From positions 1 to 64,000 of the forward strand of contig OMXQ01000001.1 of the NCBI GenBank assembly GCA_900315065.1: a stretch of DNA of 64,000 bases, in the 5' to 3' direction. A model generated the notes under the pieces. The model searched no databases, had not been told where the DNA came from, and saw only the letters and a list, made by a program, of their open reading frames with translations. The DNA comes from an uncultured Erysipelotrichaceae bacterium (GTDB lineage: Bacteria > Bacillota_I > Bacilli_A > Erysipelotrichales > Erysipelotrichaceae). Shown here one piece after another: positions 46,068 through 54,710 of the stretch. Both the position numbers and the translations under genes were made by a program. The first letter of the stretch is position 1; every line of letters starts with the position of its first letter.

Positions 46068-46754
46068 ATGACTAAGTTACTGATCGTAGATGATGAAGAA
46101 AAAATCCGTACGATGATCGCAAAGTATGCCGCCCATGAAGGGTTTGAAACCGATCAGGCAGGCGACGGCATGGAGGCGGTTGAAAAGTGTGCGGCCAACA
46201 AGTATGATCTCGTCATTATGGATATTATGATGCCGAATCTGGACGGTTTCTCTGCTGTCAAAGAAATCAGGCAGACCCAGCCGGATCTTCCGTTTATCAT
46301 GCTAAGCGCCTTGGGCGAAGAGTATGATAAAATTCACGGCTTTGATATCGGCGTCGATGATTATGTTGTCAAGCCTTTCTCCAGCAAAGAGCTGATGATG
46401 AGAGTTCACGCAATTCTCAAGCGTGTGCATCCTGCTTCGGCAGCCGGCAAAGATCAGCTGAAAGTAGAAAACATGATCATTGACTACTCGGCAAGAACTG
46501 TCACGATTGACGGAAACAGAGTTACTTTGTCACCAAAGGAATATGAATTGCTGGCGTATCTGGCAAAGAATGCCGGCATTGCCTTAACGCGTGAGCAGCT
46601 GCTGCAGAATGTCTGGGGCTATGATTTCTTCGGTGATGACAGAACTCTGGATACGCATATCAAGCTCCTCCGCAGGAATCTCGGCGATTATGCAAAATAT
46701 ATTGTGACGCTCAGAGGGGTAGGCTACCGCTTTGAAAAAGCAGATCAGTCTTAA
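46068..46754 (+). CDS. Response regulator, OmpR/PhoB family
   Basis: 228 residues. The receiver domain has IVDDEEK and the phospho-acceptor D52 in VIMDIMMP, then LSAL and KPFSSKEL. The C-terminal winged helix has LTREQLLQNVWGYDFFGDDRTLDTHI. The frame is open 39 bases earlier, but AAGGAG serves the ATG at 46068. It overlaps the kinase gene by 23 bases, which points to a cognate pair. Confidence 0.95.
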   Translation: MTKLLIVDDEEKIRTMIAKYAAHEGFETDQAGDGMEAVEKCAANKYDLVIMDIMMPNLDGFSAVKEIRQTQPDLPFIMLSALGEEYDKIHGFDIGVDDYVVKPFSSKELMMRVHAILKRVHPASAAGKDQLKVENMIIDYSARTVTIDGNRVTLSPKEYELLAYLAKNAGIALTREQLLQNVWGYDFFGDDRTLDTHIKLLRRNLGDYAKYIVTLRGVGYRFEKADQS

Positions 46755-48174
46755 GTGGAAGATCGGCAGATACCTGTTGGTATTTGCCGTTCTTGTTATA
46801 GCGGTCATCTTTGTCTTTCAGATTCTTCTGCTGGAGCCGATGTACGAGCAATCAAAGGCTGCCACAATTATGAATGTTTCTGATAATGTCATGGATGCTA
46901 TAGAGAATGACTACGGCAATGATTACATCGGCAAGCTGGCCTTGCAGTCAGATACCTGTGTCATGACCTATATTGATTCTTCTTCCTCTCCGATTACAAG
47001 CAGGGTAATTGCCGGCAACGGCGGTTGTCTGTTCTACAGCATGTCAGCTGAGAATATCAGTTCTTATGTCGATAAGGCTGCTGATAACGGAGGGGCTTAT
47101 CTGACCAAAGTCGATCAGAGCCAGCTTGGCAGCAGGCACGGCTTCCAGATGCAGGATGATGTGATCACCAATATCGTTTATACAAAAATTGCTGAAAGTG
47201 GTGACATTAATTATGTTGTCATCGTCAGCGGTGTCATCACCCCATTGTCTGCGACCATTCAGACTTTGTCTCATCAGCTGCTTTACATCGGCTTGTTTCT
47301 GACTGCTGCCATTTTCTTCCTGACATATATTCTTTACAAGCAGATTGCAAAGCCGCTTGCCAGGATCAACGAAGCGGCTAAGGAATTGTCAAGCGGCAGA
47401 TACAATCCGGATCCGACTACGGATCGTTATAAGGAAGCCCAGGAGCTCAACCTGACTCTGACCAAAGCCGCTGATGAAATTCAGGCTGCGGATAAAGCAA
47501 AGCGGGATCTGATTGCCAATGTTTCGCATGATCTGAGAACGCCGCTGACCATGATTTCCGGTTATGGCGAAATGATGCAGGATCTGCCGGAAGAAAAAAC
47601 CGATGAAAATCTTCAGGTCATCATCGATGAATCCAGGCGTCTGAATCAGCTGGTCAACGATCTGCTGGATCTTTCCAAATTGCAGAGCAGCCAGATTGAG
47701 CTTCATAAAGAAGAAGTAGATCTGACAAGCCTGGTTGCCATGCAGATGCGCAAATATGATGTTTATACAGTACAGGACGGCTTTACCATTGAGAAGGATC
47801 TGAAGGGGGAAGCAGTCATAGAAGCTGATCCGAAGCGGCTTGAACAGGTCTTCAATAACTTCATGACCAATGCCATCAACTATTCAGGTGAAAAGAAACA
47901 CATCATCGTAAGAGAACTCCTTGATGACAAGACGGTCACGATTGAAGTTCAGGACTTCGGCGAAGGCATACCGGAAGACAAACTGGACAAGGTATGGGAC
48001 AGATACTACAAGATCGACAAGACCCATGTCAGAGTTTCCAATGGTTCCGGCATCGGATTGGCATTGTGCAAGGAAATTCTTGATCTGCATGGTGTGCAAT
48101 ACGGTGTAAGGTCCAAAGTAGGGGAAGGCAGTACCTTCTGGTTCCGTTTCAATCTTGTTTCGCAGAAAGCATAA
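46732..48174 (+). CDS. Sensor histidine kinase
   Basis: 480 residues. TM1 at about 12-34, an extracytoplasmic sensor of about 150 residues, TM2 at about 183-203, a HAMP linker, then HisKA with H266 in NVSHDLRTPLT and HATPase with NAINYS, DFGEGIP and GSGIGLALCKEI. The start is TTG with GAGGGGTAGG upstream, inside the regulator gene. The sensor region has no motif I recognise, so the signal is unknown. A bidirectional terminator follows. Confidence 0.93.
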   Translation: MKKQISLKWKIGRYLLVFAVLVIAVIFVFQILLLEPMYEQSKAATIMNVSDNVMDAIENDYGNDYIGKLALQSDTCVMTYIDSSSSPITSRVIAGNGGCLFYSMSAENISSYVDKAADNGGAYLTKVDQSQLGSRHGFQMQDDVITNIVYTKIAESGDINYVVIVSGVITPLSATIQTLSHQLLYIGLFLTAAIFFLTYILYKQIAKPLARINEAAKELSSGRYNPDPTTDRYKEAQELNLTLTKAADEIQAADKAKRDLIANVSHDLRTPLTMISGYGEMMQDLPEEKTDENLQVIIDESRRLNQLVNDLLDLSKLQSSQIELHKEEVDLTSLVAMQMRKYDVYTVQDGFTIEKDLKGEAVIEADPKRLEQVFNNFMTNAINYSGEKKHIIVRELLDDKTVTIEVQDFGEGIPEDKLDKVWDRYYKIDKTHVRVSNGSGIGLALCKEILDLHGVQYGVRSKVGEGSTFWFRFNLVSQKA

Positions 48175-48189
48175 TGATTCAATCAGATA

Positions 48190-48229
48190 AAAAGGGCAGA
48201 GAGCAGATGATTCAGACTCTCTGCTTTTT
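48190..48229. terminator. Bidirectional terminator between the kinase and YdcF genes
   Basis: GCAGAGAG/CTCTCTGC arms (48196-48203 with 48217-48224) with T-rich tails on both strands. Confidence 0.85.
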
Positions 48230-48246
48230 CCTGCAGCGGTTTGGAA

Positions 48247-49326
48247 TCAATGATTCATTTCACTCAGCAGCAGGACAATAAAAGGCAAAAGCAGAAGCAG
48301 ATACCCTGCCGCAAAGAACACCAGATTTTTTCTTTCCTTCATGGTTGCAGTAAATTCCCGGATCATTGCGGAAGGATAATAATAGGCTGCAGTTCTGGCC
48401 CCGCATCCCTGGCAGTTCATGCCGAGTTTCTTTGCATAGCTCAAAGCCCGGTAGACATGAAAGTCGCTGGTAATCAGGCAGATTTTTTCTTTTCTTTGTT
48501 TTCCTGCTGAAGATCCGGTTCTTTGGACAATGAGTTTTTTTGAATTGCGCAGATTTTCCATGGTAGTAGTACTTTGATCTTCCATGAGAATATGGTTTTC
48601 CTCAACGCCGTGAGCGACCAGGTAGTTTTTTATTGACAGACTTTCTGAGATGATTTCATCTTTTCCCTGACCGCCGGAAGGAATGATAATGGGTTTGTTT
48701 TTCTGTTTGTCATACAGGCTGATTGCTTTTTCAATTCTTCCTGCTAACAGCGGGGTAGGAGTACCGTCCTTGCGCAATCCGCAGCCAAGAATGATCAGAT
48801 AGTCAAATTCCTTTCCGGAAGGAAGAATCTGCAGAAAAAGAGAATAGAGCAGAAATGAGAGAAACAGAAGGGAACCATAGAAAACACTGATGCAGACAAA
48901 GGCAAAGACAACGTTAACAGGCAGAAAAGAAGTCAATACCGGCTGCGTATCTTCTGCATAAGGAAGAAAGATGAAGAGAAAGCCGGAAACTTCACCAGCA
49001 GCAATCACAATACCAAGCAGCAGAGATAGCAGATTTGCAAAATGCCTGCCTTCTTTTCTGATCATGACATAGCCGTTATGAATCAGAAATAAAGGAACAC
49101 ACAGCAGAAGCAGAAAAATCAGAATGACAAATACAAGCATGGCGCTTTCATACAGGGGGCCCATGAAAGAAGCAACCACAGGAAGGGTAGAAAAAGCAGC
49201 CAGCAGAAAGAGAAAAGCATTGAATAATCGTCTTTTGTCAATTTTCATGTTGATCAGAAGAAGAACCCAGAAAAACAGGGCTGAAGGCAGGCTGGCGGAA
49301 AGATGTGTTGTAATCTGATTTAGCAT
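48247..49326 (-). CDS. YdcF family (DUF218) membrane protein
   Basis: 359 residues. About five N-terminal membrane helices (to about residue 165), a DUF218 domain at about 175-325 (LIILGCGLRKDGTPTPLLAGRIEKA, IPSGGQGKDE, TTTMENLRNS, LITSDFHVYRA), and a final hydrophobic helix. Related proteins (SanA, ElyC) take part in envelope integrity and lipid-carrier handling in proteobacteria. The role in Bacillota is unknown. GAGG lies 5 bases upstream of the ATG. Confidence 0.9.
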   Translation of the reverse strand: MLNQITTHLSASLPSALFFWVLLLINMKIDKRRLFNAFLFLLAAFSTLPVVASFMGPLYESAMLVFVILIFLLLLCVPLFLIHNGYVMIRKEGRHFANLLSLLLGIVIAAGEVSGFLFIFLPYAEDTQPVLTSFLPVNVVFAFVCISVFYGSLLFLSFLLYSLFLQILPSGKEFDYLIILGCGLRKDGTPTPLLAGRIEKAISLYDKQKNKPIIIPSGGQGKDEIISESLSIKNYLVAHGVEENHILMEDQSTTTMENLRNSKKLIVQRTGSSAGKQRKEKICLITSDFHVYRALSYAKKLGMNCQGCGARTAAYYYPSAMIREFTATMKERKNLVFFAAGYLLLLLPFIVLLLSEMNH

Positions 49327-49426
49327 ATTTACCTCATAAATATTTCTGCATATATTGTAATCAATAGCTTTTGAAATACGAACAGAAATGAAGATCTCAG
49401 GAACATTTTATGAAACTGAGCATGAA

Positions 49427-49454
49427 TTGAATTCGTATAAATATTTGCTAGAAT
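49427..49454 (+). promoter_or_regulatory. Rubrerythrin promoter
   Basis: TTGAAT (49427-49432), a 16-base spacer and TAGAAT (49449-49454) preceded by TGC. No clear PerR box is visible. Confidence 0.6.
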
Positions 49455-49483
49455 AAAAATATCAATGAGGAGGAATACTAATA

Positions 49484-50026
49484 ATGAAAGATTTAACTGG
49501 ATCCAAAACTCTCAAAAATCTGGAAACTGCTTTTGCCGGCGAATCCGAAGCCAGAAACAAGTATGATTACTGGGCAAGCAAGGCCAAGAAGGACGGCTTC
49601 GAACAGATCGCTGCTATCTTCCAGGAAACAGCACTGAACGAGAAAGAACACGCAAAGATGTGGTTCAAGTATCTGCAGGGCGGTGCCATCAAGGATACGG
49701 CTGAAAACCTTGAAATGGCTGCAGCAGGTGAACATTATGAATGGACCGAAATGTACAAGACATTTGGAGATGAAGCTGAAGCAGAAGGATATCTGGAAAT
49801 CGCTGCCAAGTTCAGAGGCGTTGCTGCAATTGAAAAGACACATGAAGAACGCTACAAGGCTTTATTGACAAACGTCAAGGATGAAGCTGTCTTTGCCCGT
49901 CCGGATGAACAGGTATGGCAGTGCCGCAACTGCGGTTATACAGTTGTTGCCAAGGAAGCACCGAAGGTCTGCCCGGTTTGTGCTCATCCTCAGGCTTATT
50001 TCGAAATCAAGAAAGTCAACTATTGA
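49484..50026 (+). CDS. Rubrerythrin
   Basis: 180 residues. The N-terminal ferritin-like diiron domain has [23 protein letters not shown] and [11 protein letters not shown] helices. The C-terminal rubredoxin-like domain has CRNCGY and CPVCAHP for one iron. Reduces hydrogen peroxide in anaerobes and so suits an anaerobic lifestyle. GAGGAGG ribosome site. Monocistronic, with its own promoter and a bidirectional terminator. Confidence 0.96.
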   Translation: MKDLTGSKTLKNLETAFAGESEARNKYDYWASKAKKDGFEQIAAIFQETALNEKEHAKMWFKYLQGGAIKDTAENLEMAAAGEHYEWTEMYKTFGDEAEAEGYLEIAAKFRGVAAIEKTHEERYKALLTNVKDEAVFARPDEQVWQCRNCGYTVVAKEAPKVCPVCAHPQAYFEIKKVNY

Positions 50027-50041
50027 TTTACGGATTCTCAT

Positions 50042-50082
50042 GAAAGAAAAGATCTCCCGGTTATATTCCAGGAGATCTTTTT
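50042..50082. terminator. Bidirectional terminator between rubrerythrin and DEAD-box genes
   Basis: AAAGATCTCC/GGAGATCTTT arms (50048-50057 with 50071-50080). T-rich tails on both sides serve the two convergent genes. Confidence 0.88.
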
Positions 50083-50088
50083 GGTTTG

Positions 50089-51168
50089 TCATGATTGAAA
50101 ATGCTTCTTTATATCAGAAAGATATTTTCTCTGCTGCGGGGTGACATACAGGATGGCTGTACCTGTATGCTTTGCCCGGGAGGTTCTGCCGAAACGATGA
50201 ATCAGGGAATCCATGGTATCGGGAAGATCATAGGAAATGACTTTTCCAACCGAAGGAATATCGATTCCTCTTGCGGCAACATCGGTTGCACAAAGGATCT
50301 GCAGTTCATGTTCGCGGAAGCGTTTCATGATCCATTTTCTTTCTTTCGGATCCATTTCAGAATGAATACCATCGATGTCAAAGCCTTTCTGTTTCAATAA
50401 ATCTGTCAGAAATATGACTGTTTTTCTGGTGTTGGCAAAAAGAATAACCTGTGTTTCCGATTTCTTCAGATCTTTGATAACCTGATCAATCTTTCCATGT
50501 TCATCGACATTGATATAGCGGTATTCCGTATGCTGGGGAAGAACTGTTTCTGCTTTCACTTCTGCCGTGTTCGGATCCTTCAGCAATTCTTCTGCAAAGT
50601 TTCTGATATCTTCTTCATATGTGGCAGAAAACAACATGGTCTGATGCTCAGGCAGGAAGGCAAGATCATCGAGCACATCCTGACGGAAACCCATTTTCAA
50701 TATCTCGTCTGCTTCATCGAGTACAACCATATCGATCATCTTCGGCTTGAGCGTGTGCCTGCGTAAATGATCATGAATGCGGGCAGGGGTGCCGATGATA
50801 ATATCTGCACCTTTGGAAAAAGAGCGGATCTGTTTCTGCATATCGACGCCGCCGGTCAGAATGGCAGTGCGGATGCCTTCTCTTTCGGCCAGCATTTTTC
50901 TGGTGACATCCCCGATCTGCAGACAAAGTTCCCGGGTCGGTGCAAAGATGATCGCACGCGGGAAGTGTTTTCCTTTTCCCTGTACTTCTATTCTTTCCAA
51001 TATTGGAATCAGATAGGCAAGGGTCTTGCCGGAGCCGGTTGGTGCTTTGGCAAAGATATCTTTTCCCTGTATAGCTGGCGGGATTGCCTGTTTCTGGATA
51101 TCTGTAAATTCTGTGATTCCGTTTTTCTGCAGGGCTTGTGCAGTTTCATCTCTTAATTCTTCAAACAT
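50089..51168 (-). CDS. DEAD-box RNA helicase
   Basis: About 359 residues, a bare two-RecA-domain helicase without a C-terminal RNA-binding tail. Motifs in order: TDIQKQAIPPAIQG (Q), APTGSGKT (I), PTREL (Ia), TPARI (Ib), DEAD (II), SAT (III), ATDVAARGIDI (V) and HRFGRTSR (VI). The open frame extends about 96 codons upstream as low-quality sequence that is antisense to the TSCPD gene. The ATG at 51168, with AAGG about 11 bases upstream, is the sensible start. Likely acts in ribosome assembly or RNA decay. It is divergent from the TSCPD gene. Confidence 0.92.
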   Translation of the reverse strand: MFEELRDETAQALQKNGITEFTDIQKQAIPPAIQGKDIFAKAPTGSGKTLAYLIPILERIEVQGKGKHFPRAIIFAPTRELCLQIGDVTRKMLAEREGIRTAILTGGVDMQKQIRSFSKGADIIIGTPARIHDHLRRHTLKPKMIDMVVLDEADEILKMGFRQDVLDDLAFLPEHQTMLFSATYEEDIRNFAEELLKDPNTAEVKAETVLPQHTEYRYINVDEHGKIDQVIKDLKKSETQVILFANTRKTVIFLTDLLKQKGFDIDGIHSEMDPKERKWIMKRFREHELQILCATDVAARGIDIPSVGKVISYDLPDTMDSLIHRFGRTSRAKHTGTAILYVTPQQRKYLSDIKKHFQS

Positions 51169-51259
51169 AACATGTGAAACCTTAGCATTCTTTGTCTTTT
51201 TATGCAATATTTGAGGGAAATAAGGTAAAATACAAGAAATAAAAAAGGAGAATACGATT

Positions 51260-51517
51260 ATGTCAGAACATTTTGAATACAAACCGCAGGGCGTATGCTC
51301 ACAGAAGATCATCTTTGAACTGGAAGACGGTGTTGTGGATTCCATGAAGGTTGTCGGCGGCTGCCCGGGCAATCTGCAGGGAATTTCTGCATTGGTGAAG
51401 GGAAGAAAGATCGAGGATGTCATTTCTGCACTGGAAGGCATCCGCTGCGGCGTCAAGCAGACCTCCTGCCCGGACCAGATTGCAAAAGCACTGAAGGACT
51501 ACCAGTCCCAGCATTGA
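51260..51517 (+). CDS. TSCPD domain protein (TIGR03905-like)
   Basis: 85 residues resembling the TSCPD domain, otherwise found at the C-terminus of some ribonucleotide reductases. Conserved Cys in GVCSQK, VGGCPGNLQ and RCGVKQTSCPDQ, the last giving the domain its name. The Cys set may bind metal. AAAGGAG precedes the ATG. First of a closely spaced run leading to lspA and rluD. Stand-alone function unknown. Confidence 0.88.
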   Translation: MSEHFEYKPQGVCSQKIIFELEDGVVDSMKVVGGCPGNLQGISALVKGRKIEDVISALEGIRCGVKQTSCPDQIAKALKDYQSQH

Positions 51518-51532
51518 TTGCAGGAGTATTGC

Positions 51533-52039
51533 ATGCCTGTCATTGAAAAAAATACAAAGATCAGTGCAGAAGAGGATGGTATCTGGCTGGACTACCGGAA
51601 AAATACCTGGCTGTTTCTGATCAGGGATAAAGTCTGGCAGAAAGAAGAAGTTCAGCGCACGGAAAAAAGTGCAGTGAAGATTTCATTTATTCAGAAAGGC
51701 ATTTCTGATGCTTTTCTGCTGGAAATTTATGATTGTCTGGAGCCAAGTGATATTCCTTTCTGCATCAAGGATGCTGACCAGGAAGTGCTGGATTCCCTGA
51801 AAACAAAAGATACATACACTTTTGAAATTGTGCTTGTTTCCGAAGACAATGTGGTCAGAGGCATCAGACAAGGCACTTTTTCTGCAAAAAACAGTGCTTT
51901 GTTAAAGGAAAAGCTGACCGGAAGACTCAGCCAGGATTTTACCAGTGAAGATGCCGATCATTCCTATGCAAAGCTGGAACAGAAATACGAACCATATGAA
52001 TTGGAACAATTTGCCGTATTCTCTGAAGAAGCAGGATAA
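51533..52039 (+). CDS. Hypothetical protein in the lspA operon
   Basis: 168 residues, soluble, rich in Glu and Lys, without a signal peptide or a motif I recognise. CAGGAG at 51521-51526 supports the ATG at 51533. A TTG at 51518 is in frame but abuts the preceding stop. Located 15 bases after the TSCPD gene and 12 before lspA, so cotranscription is likely. Confidence 0.75.
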   Translation: MPVIEKNTKISAEEDGIWLDYRKNTWLFLIRDKVWQKEEVQRTEKSAVKISFIQKGISDAFLLEIYDCLEPSDIPFCIKDADQEVLDSLKTKDTYTFEIVLVSEDNVVRGIRQGTFSAKNSALLKEKLTGRLSQDFTSEDADHSYAKLEQKYEPYELEQFAVFSEEAG

Positions 52040-52051
52040 GGAGGAGAAAAA

Positions 52052-52495
52052 TTGAGCGAAATCATTATTATTTCTTTTGTCCTGGTCATTGACCAGCTGT
52101 CAAAATATCTGGTGGCAGAAATGGGAAACATCAACCTGAGCATCATTCCTCATTTCTTTTATATTACCTATGCTGAAAATACCGGTATGGCATGGTCATT
52201 GCTGGAAGGACAGAAAGTTTTCTTCTGCCTGGCAGCAGCGGCTGCCATCGGGGTCATGCTGTATTATCTTGTCACAAAGAATCCTTCCCGTCTCATCAGG
52301 GTTTCGCTGGCTTTGATGATTGCCGGAGCTGCCGGCAATCTGATTGACCGGCTGGTGCTGGGTTATGTGCGGGATTTTCTGAATTTCTATATTTTCGGAT
52401 ATGATTTCCCGATTTTCAATGTTGCTGATTCTGCTCTATGCATCGGTGTAGCTTTGTTAATTCTCGATTCCTTCCTGGAGAAAAATGATGGCTGA
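52052..52495 (+). CDS. lspA: Lipoprotein signal peptidase II
   Basis: 147 residues with four membrane helices. The aspartate protease pair lies in GNLIDRL and NVADSALCIG. VIDQLSKY and ENTGMAWS are the other family motifs. The start is TTG with AAGGAGGAG 5 bases before it. It processes prolipoproteins such as the one at 17803. It overlaps rluD by 11 bases, a conserved pairing in Firmicutes. Confidence 0.95.
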   Translation: MSEIIIISFVLVIDQLSKYLVAEMGNINLSIIPHFFYITYAENTGMAWSLLEGQKVFFCLAAAAAIGVMLYYLVTKNPSRLIRVSLALMIAGAAGNLIDRLVLGYVRDFLNFYIFGYDFPIFNVADSALCIGVALLILDSFLEKNDG

Positions 52496-53402
52496 ACAGA
52501 AATGGATCGCTGAAGAAGGAAGTGAGGGCAGACTCGACAAGTACCTGAGTGAGAATGCGGATCTTTCCCGGACCCGGGTGCAGCAATTGGCAAAAGAGGG
52601 AAAAATCTTCGTCAACGGCAAAGCAGCCAAGAGTTCTCTCAAAGTCAGAGCAGGAGATGAAATTGTCTGTGATGTCCCGGAAGATCAGCCGCTTGATATA
52701 AAGCCTGAAAATATTCCGCTGGATATTCTGTATGAAGATGAAGATATCATCGTCATCAACAAGCCGAAGGGAATGGTCGTTCATCCTGCCCCCGGCAATT
52801 ATTCCGGAACATTGGTCAATGCTCTGCTGTATCATTGCAGGGACTTATCCGGGATCAACGGCGTGATCAGACCTGGCATTGTTCATAGAATTGATAAAGA
52901 CACGACCGGGTGTATTGTCTGCTGCAAAAATGATAAAGCCCATAAGGCGATCGCAAAACAGCTGGAAGACAAGACATGCCATAGGGAATACCTGGCAGTA
53001 GTCAACGGCGTCATACAAAGCGATGCCGGCAAAGTAGATGCCCCGATCGGAAGAGATCCGCGCGACAGACAGCGCATGACAGTCACTGACAAGAACAGCC
53101 GGGATGCCATCACGCACTTTGTTGTCAAAGAAAGATTCAGGGATGCAACTCTGATTGACTGCAGGCTGGAAACCGGCAGGACTCACCAGATCAGAGTTCA
53201 TATGAAATACATGAAGCATCCGGTGATGGGAGATACAAAATACGGAGGAACCTGCCGCTATATGGATACCCAGGGTCAGGTTCTGCATGCGTACAGATTG
53301 ACACTGGTGCATCCTTCTACTGGTAAGGAAATGACTTTTGAAGCACCGCTGCCGCAGTATTTCCGTGATCTGCTTGAAATTCTGCGCAGGGAGAATGCAT
53401 GA
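52485..53402 (+). CDS. Pseudouridine synthase, RluD/RluA family
   Basis: 305 residues. An N-terminal S4 RNA-binding domain (GRLDKYLSE, QQLAKEGKIFVNGKAAK), then the synthase with the catalytic Asp in VHRIDKDTTG and the GRTHQIRVHM motif. Probably modifies 23S rRNA. Two ATG codons in tandem at 52485 and 52488; GGAG lies 4 or 7 bases away. Start overlaps lspA and end overlaps the rhomboid gene by 4 bases. Confidence 0.92.
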   Translation: MMAEQKWIAEEGSEGRLDKYLSENADLSRTRVQQLAKEGKIFVNGKAAKSSLKVRAGDEIVCDVPEDQPLDIKPENIPLDILYEDEDIIVINKPKGMVVHPAPGNYSGTLVNALLYHCRDLSGINGVIRPGIVHRIDKDTTGCIVCCKNDKAHKAIAKQLEDKTCHREYLAVVNGVIQSDAGKVDAPIGRDPRDRQRMTVTDKNSRDAITHFVVKERFRDATLIDCRLETGRTHQIRVHMKYMKHPVMGDTKYGGTCRYMDTQGQVLHAYRLTLVHPSTGKEMTFEAPLPQYFRDLLEILRRENA

Positions 53403-54172
53403 AAAGAGTAGATGCACCCGTCACAATCATTGTTCTCTCCCTCTGCGTACTTGTCTATTGCCTGATGTTTCTGAGCGGACACACGGATTCTGAGGGCATG
53501 ATCCTATTCGGAGCTTATTACAAGCCGTTTATTATTACCGGTGACTGGTGGCGTTTTGTGACGTGCGGGTTTGTGCATGCAAATATCCTGCATCTTGCCA
53601 TGAACATGGTGTCCCTGTATTCGCTGGGCACGTTATCTGAAAAGCTGTATGGTTCAAAGAACTACGCAGTGATTCTCTTTGGCTCCATTGCCTGCGGGTC
53701 TGCTTTTGTTTATGCAGGGCAGGGAAATGTCCTGATGGTCGGCTTGTCGGCCGGATTGTATGGGCTGATGACATATTATATTGTGCTACTGATTCATAGA
53801 GGTGCCTGGAAGGTGCCGGCTGGCCGGAATGCAATTATGCGCATGGTGTCGATCAATCTGCTGATCAATCTGGTGCCTGGGGTTTCCTGGGTTGCTCATC
53901 TGGGCGGGGCTGCCGGCGGTTTTCTGCTTGGCAATCTGCTGCTGAATAAGGATAAACGTGATCTTCCGGTTACGATTGTACTGGTCGTTTCATTGGTCTT
54001 TCTCTGCGTGCATAATTCTATGATCAAAGACAATGAAATGTATCTGAAGAGTGATTACGATGTTCTGAAAACAATGGAAAAATATATACCTGCCTATGCT
54101 GAAAGAAAAGCGCAGAAACTGGATGCGCTGTATGGCACAGGCAATATACTGGAGGAGGCTTTGCATGGATAA
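53399..54172 (+). CDS. Rhomboid family intramembrane serine protease
   Basis: 257 residues with six to seven helices. WWRFVTCGFVHANILHLAMNM is the family motif ahead of the active site. The catalytic Ser is in VGLSAGLYG, and the His is in VAHLGGAAGG. A soluble tail of about 60 residues follows the last helix. Substrate unknown. Overlaps rluD by 4 bases and the deaminase gene by 8. Confidence 0.93.
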   Translation: MKRVDAPVTIIVLSLCVLVYCLMFLSGHTDSEGMILFGAYYKPFIITGDWWRFVTCGFVHANILHLAMNMVSLYSLGTLSEKLYGSKNYAVILFGSIACGSAFVYAGQGNVLMVGLSAGLYGLMTYYIVLLIHRGAWKVPAGRNAIMRMVSINLLINLVPGVSWVAHLGGAAGGFLLGNLLLNKDKRDLPVTIVLVVSLVFLCVHNSMIKDNEMYLKSDYDVLKTMEKYIPAYAERKAQKLDALYGTGNILEEALHG

Positions 54173-54662
54173 GCGGGTAGAAAATGTATTGACATGGGAT
54201 GAATATTTCATGGGGCTTGCACATCTGAGTGCCTTGCGTTCCAAGGATCCGCATACGCAGGTCGGCGCCGCAATTGTGGATGAAAATCACCGGGTTGTTT
54301 CGGTTGGATACAATGGTTTTCCCTCCGGCGTATCCGATGATGAATTCCCATGGAGCAGAGAAGGCGGGGTGCTGGATTCCAAGTATGCCTTTGTAGTTCA
54401 TGCAGAACTGAATGCTATTCTCAATGCACCGCGGCCAGTCAGAGGCTGCACAATTTATGTTTCTTTGTTTCCATGCAATGAGTGTGCAAAGGCAATTATT
54501 CAATCGGGCATAAAGAAGATCATATATGAATCTGACAAGTACAACGGCGTGGATACCAACATTGCCTCCAAGCGCATGCTGAAGGCAGCCGGCGTCCAGC
54601 TGGTTCGTCTCAATCGGAAAGTGGAAGTATCCGTGAAAATGGACGAAAACAACCAGGATTGA
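54165..54662 (+). CDS. dCMP deaminase / ComEB-like zinc deaminase
   Basis: 165 residues. Zinc motifs HAELNAIL and PCNECAKAI carry the His, catalytic Glu and two Cys. SKDPHTQVGAAIVD and GYNGFPSGVSDDEFPWSRE fit dCMP deaminases, which make dUMP for thymidylate synthesis. GGAGGAGG lies 6 bases before the ATG, inside the end of the rhomboid gene. Last gene of the run. Confidence 0.93.
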   Translation: MDKRVENVLTWDEYFMGLAHLSALRSKDPHTQVGAAIVDENHRVVSVGYNGFPSGVSDDEFPWSREGGVLDSKYAFVVHAELNAILNAPRPVRGCTIYVSLFPCNECAKAIIQSGIKKIIYESDKYNGVDTNIASKRMLKAAGVQLVRLNRKVEVSVKMDENNQD

Positions 54663-54674
54663 ACAATTGAATTC

Positions 54675-54710
54675 AAAAATACAGAGAATTAAAGTTTCTC
54701 TGTATTTTTA
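54675..54710. terminator. Bidirectional terminator overlapping the rnhC stop
   Basis: AAAAATACAGAGAA/TTCTCTGTATTTTT arms (54675-54688 with 54696-54709). The A/T-rich flanks give T-runs on both strands. Confidence 0.88.

Noticed and set aside
49381-49483. Possible PerR box before rubrerythrin
   Set aside because: No recognisable TTATAATNATTATAA-like palindrome is present in the region.
51169-51456. N-terminal extension of the DEAD-box ORF (about 96 residues)
   Set aside because: The sequence is antisense to the TSCPD gene and non-conserved in character. Helicase homology starts at the ATG at 51168.
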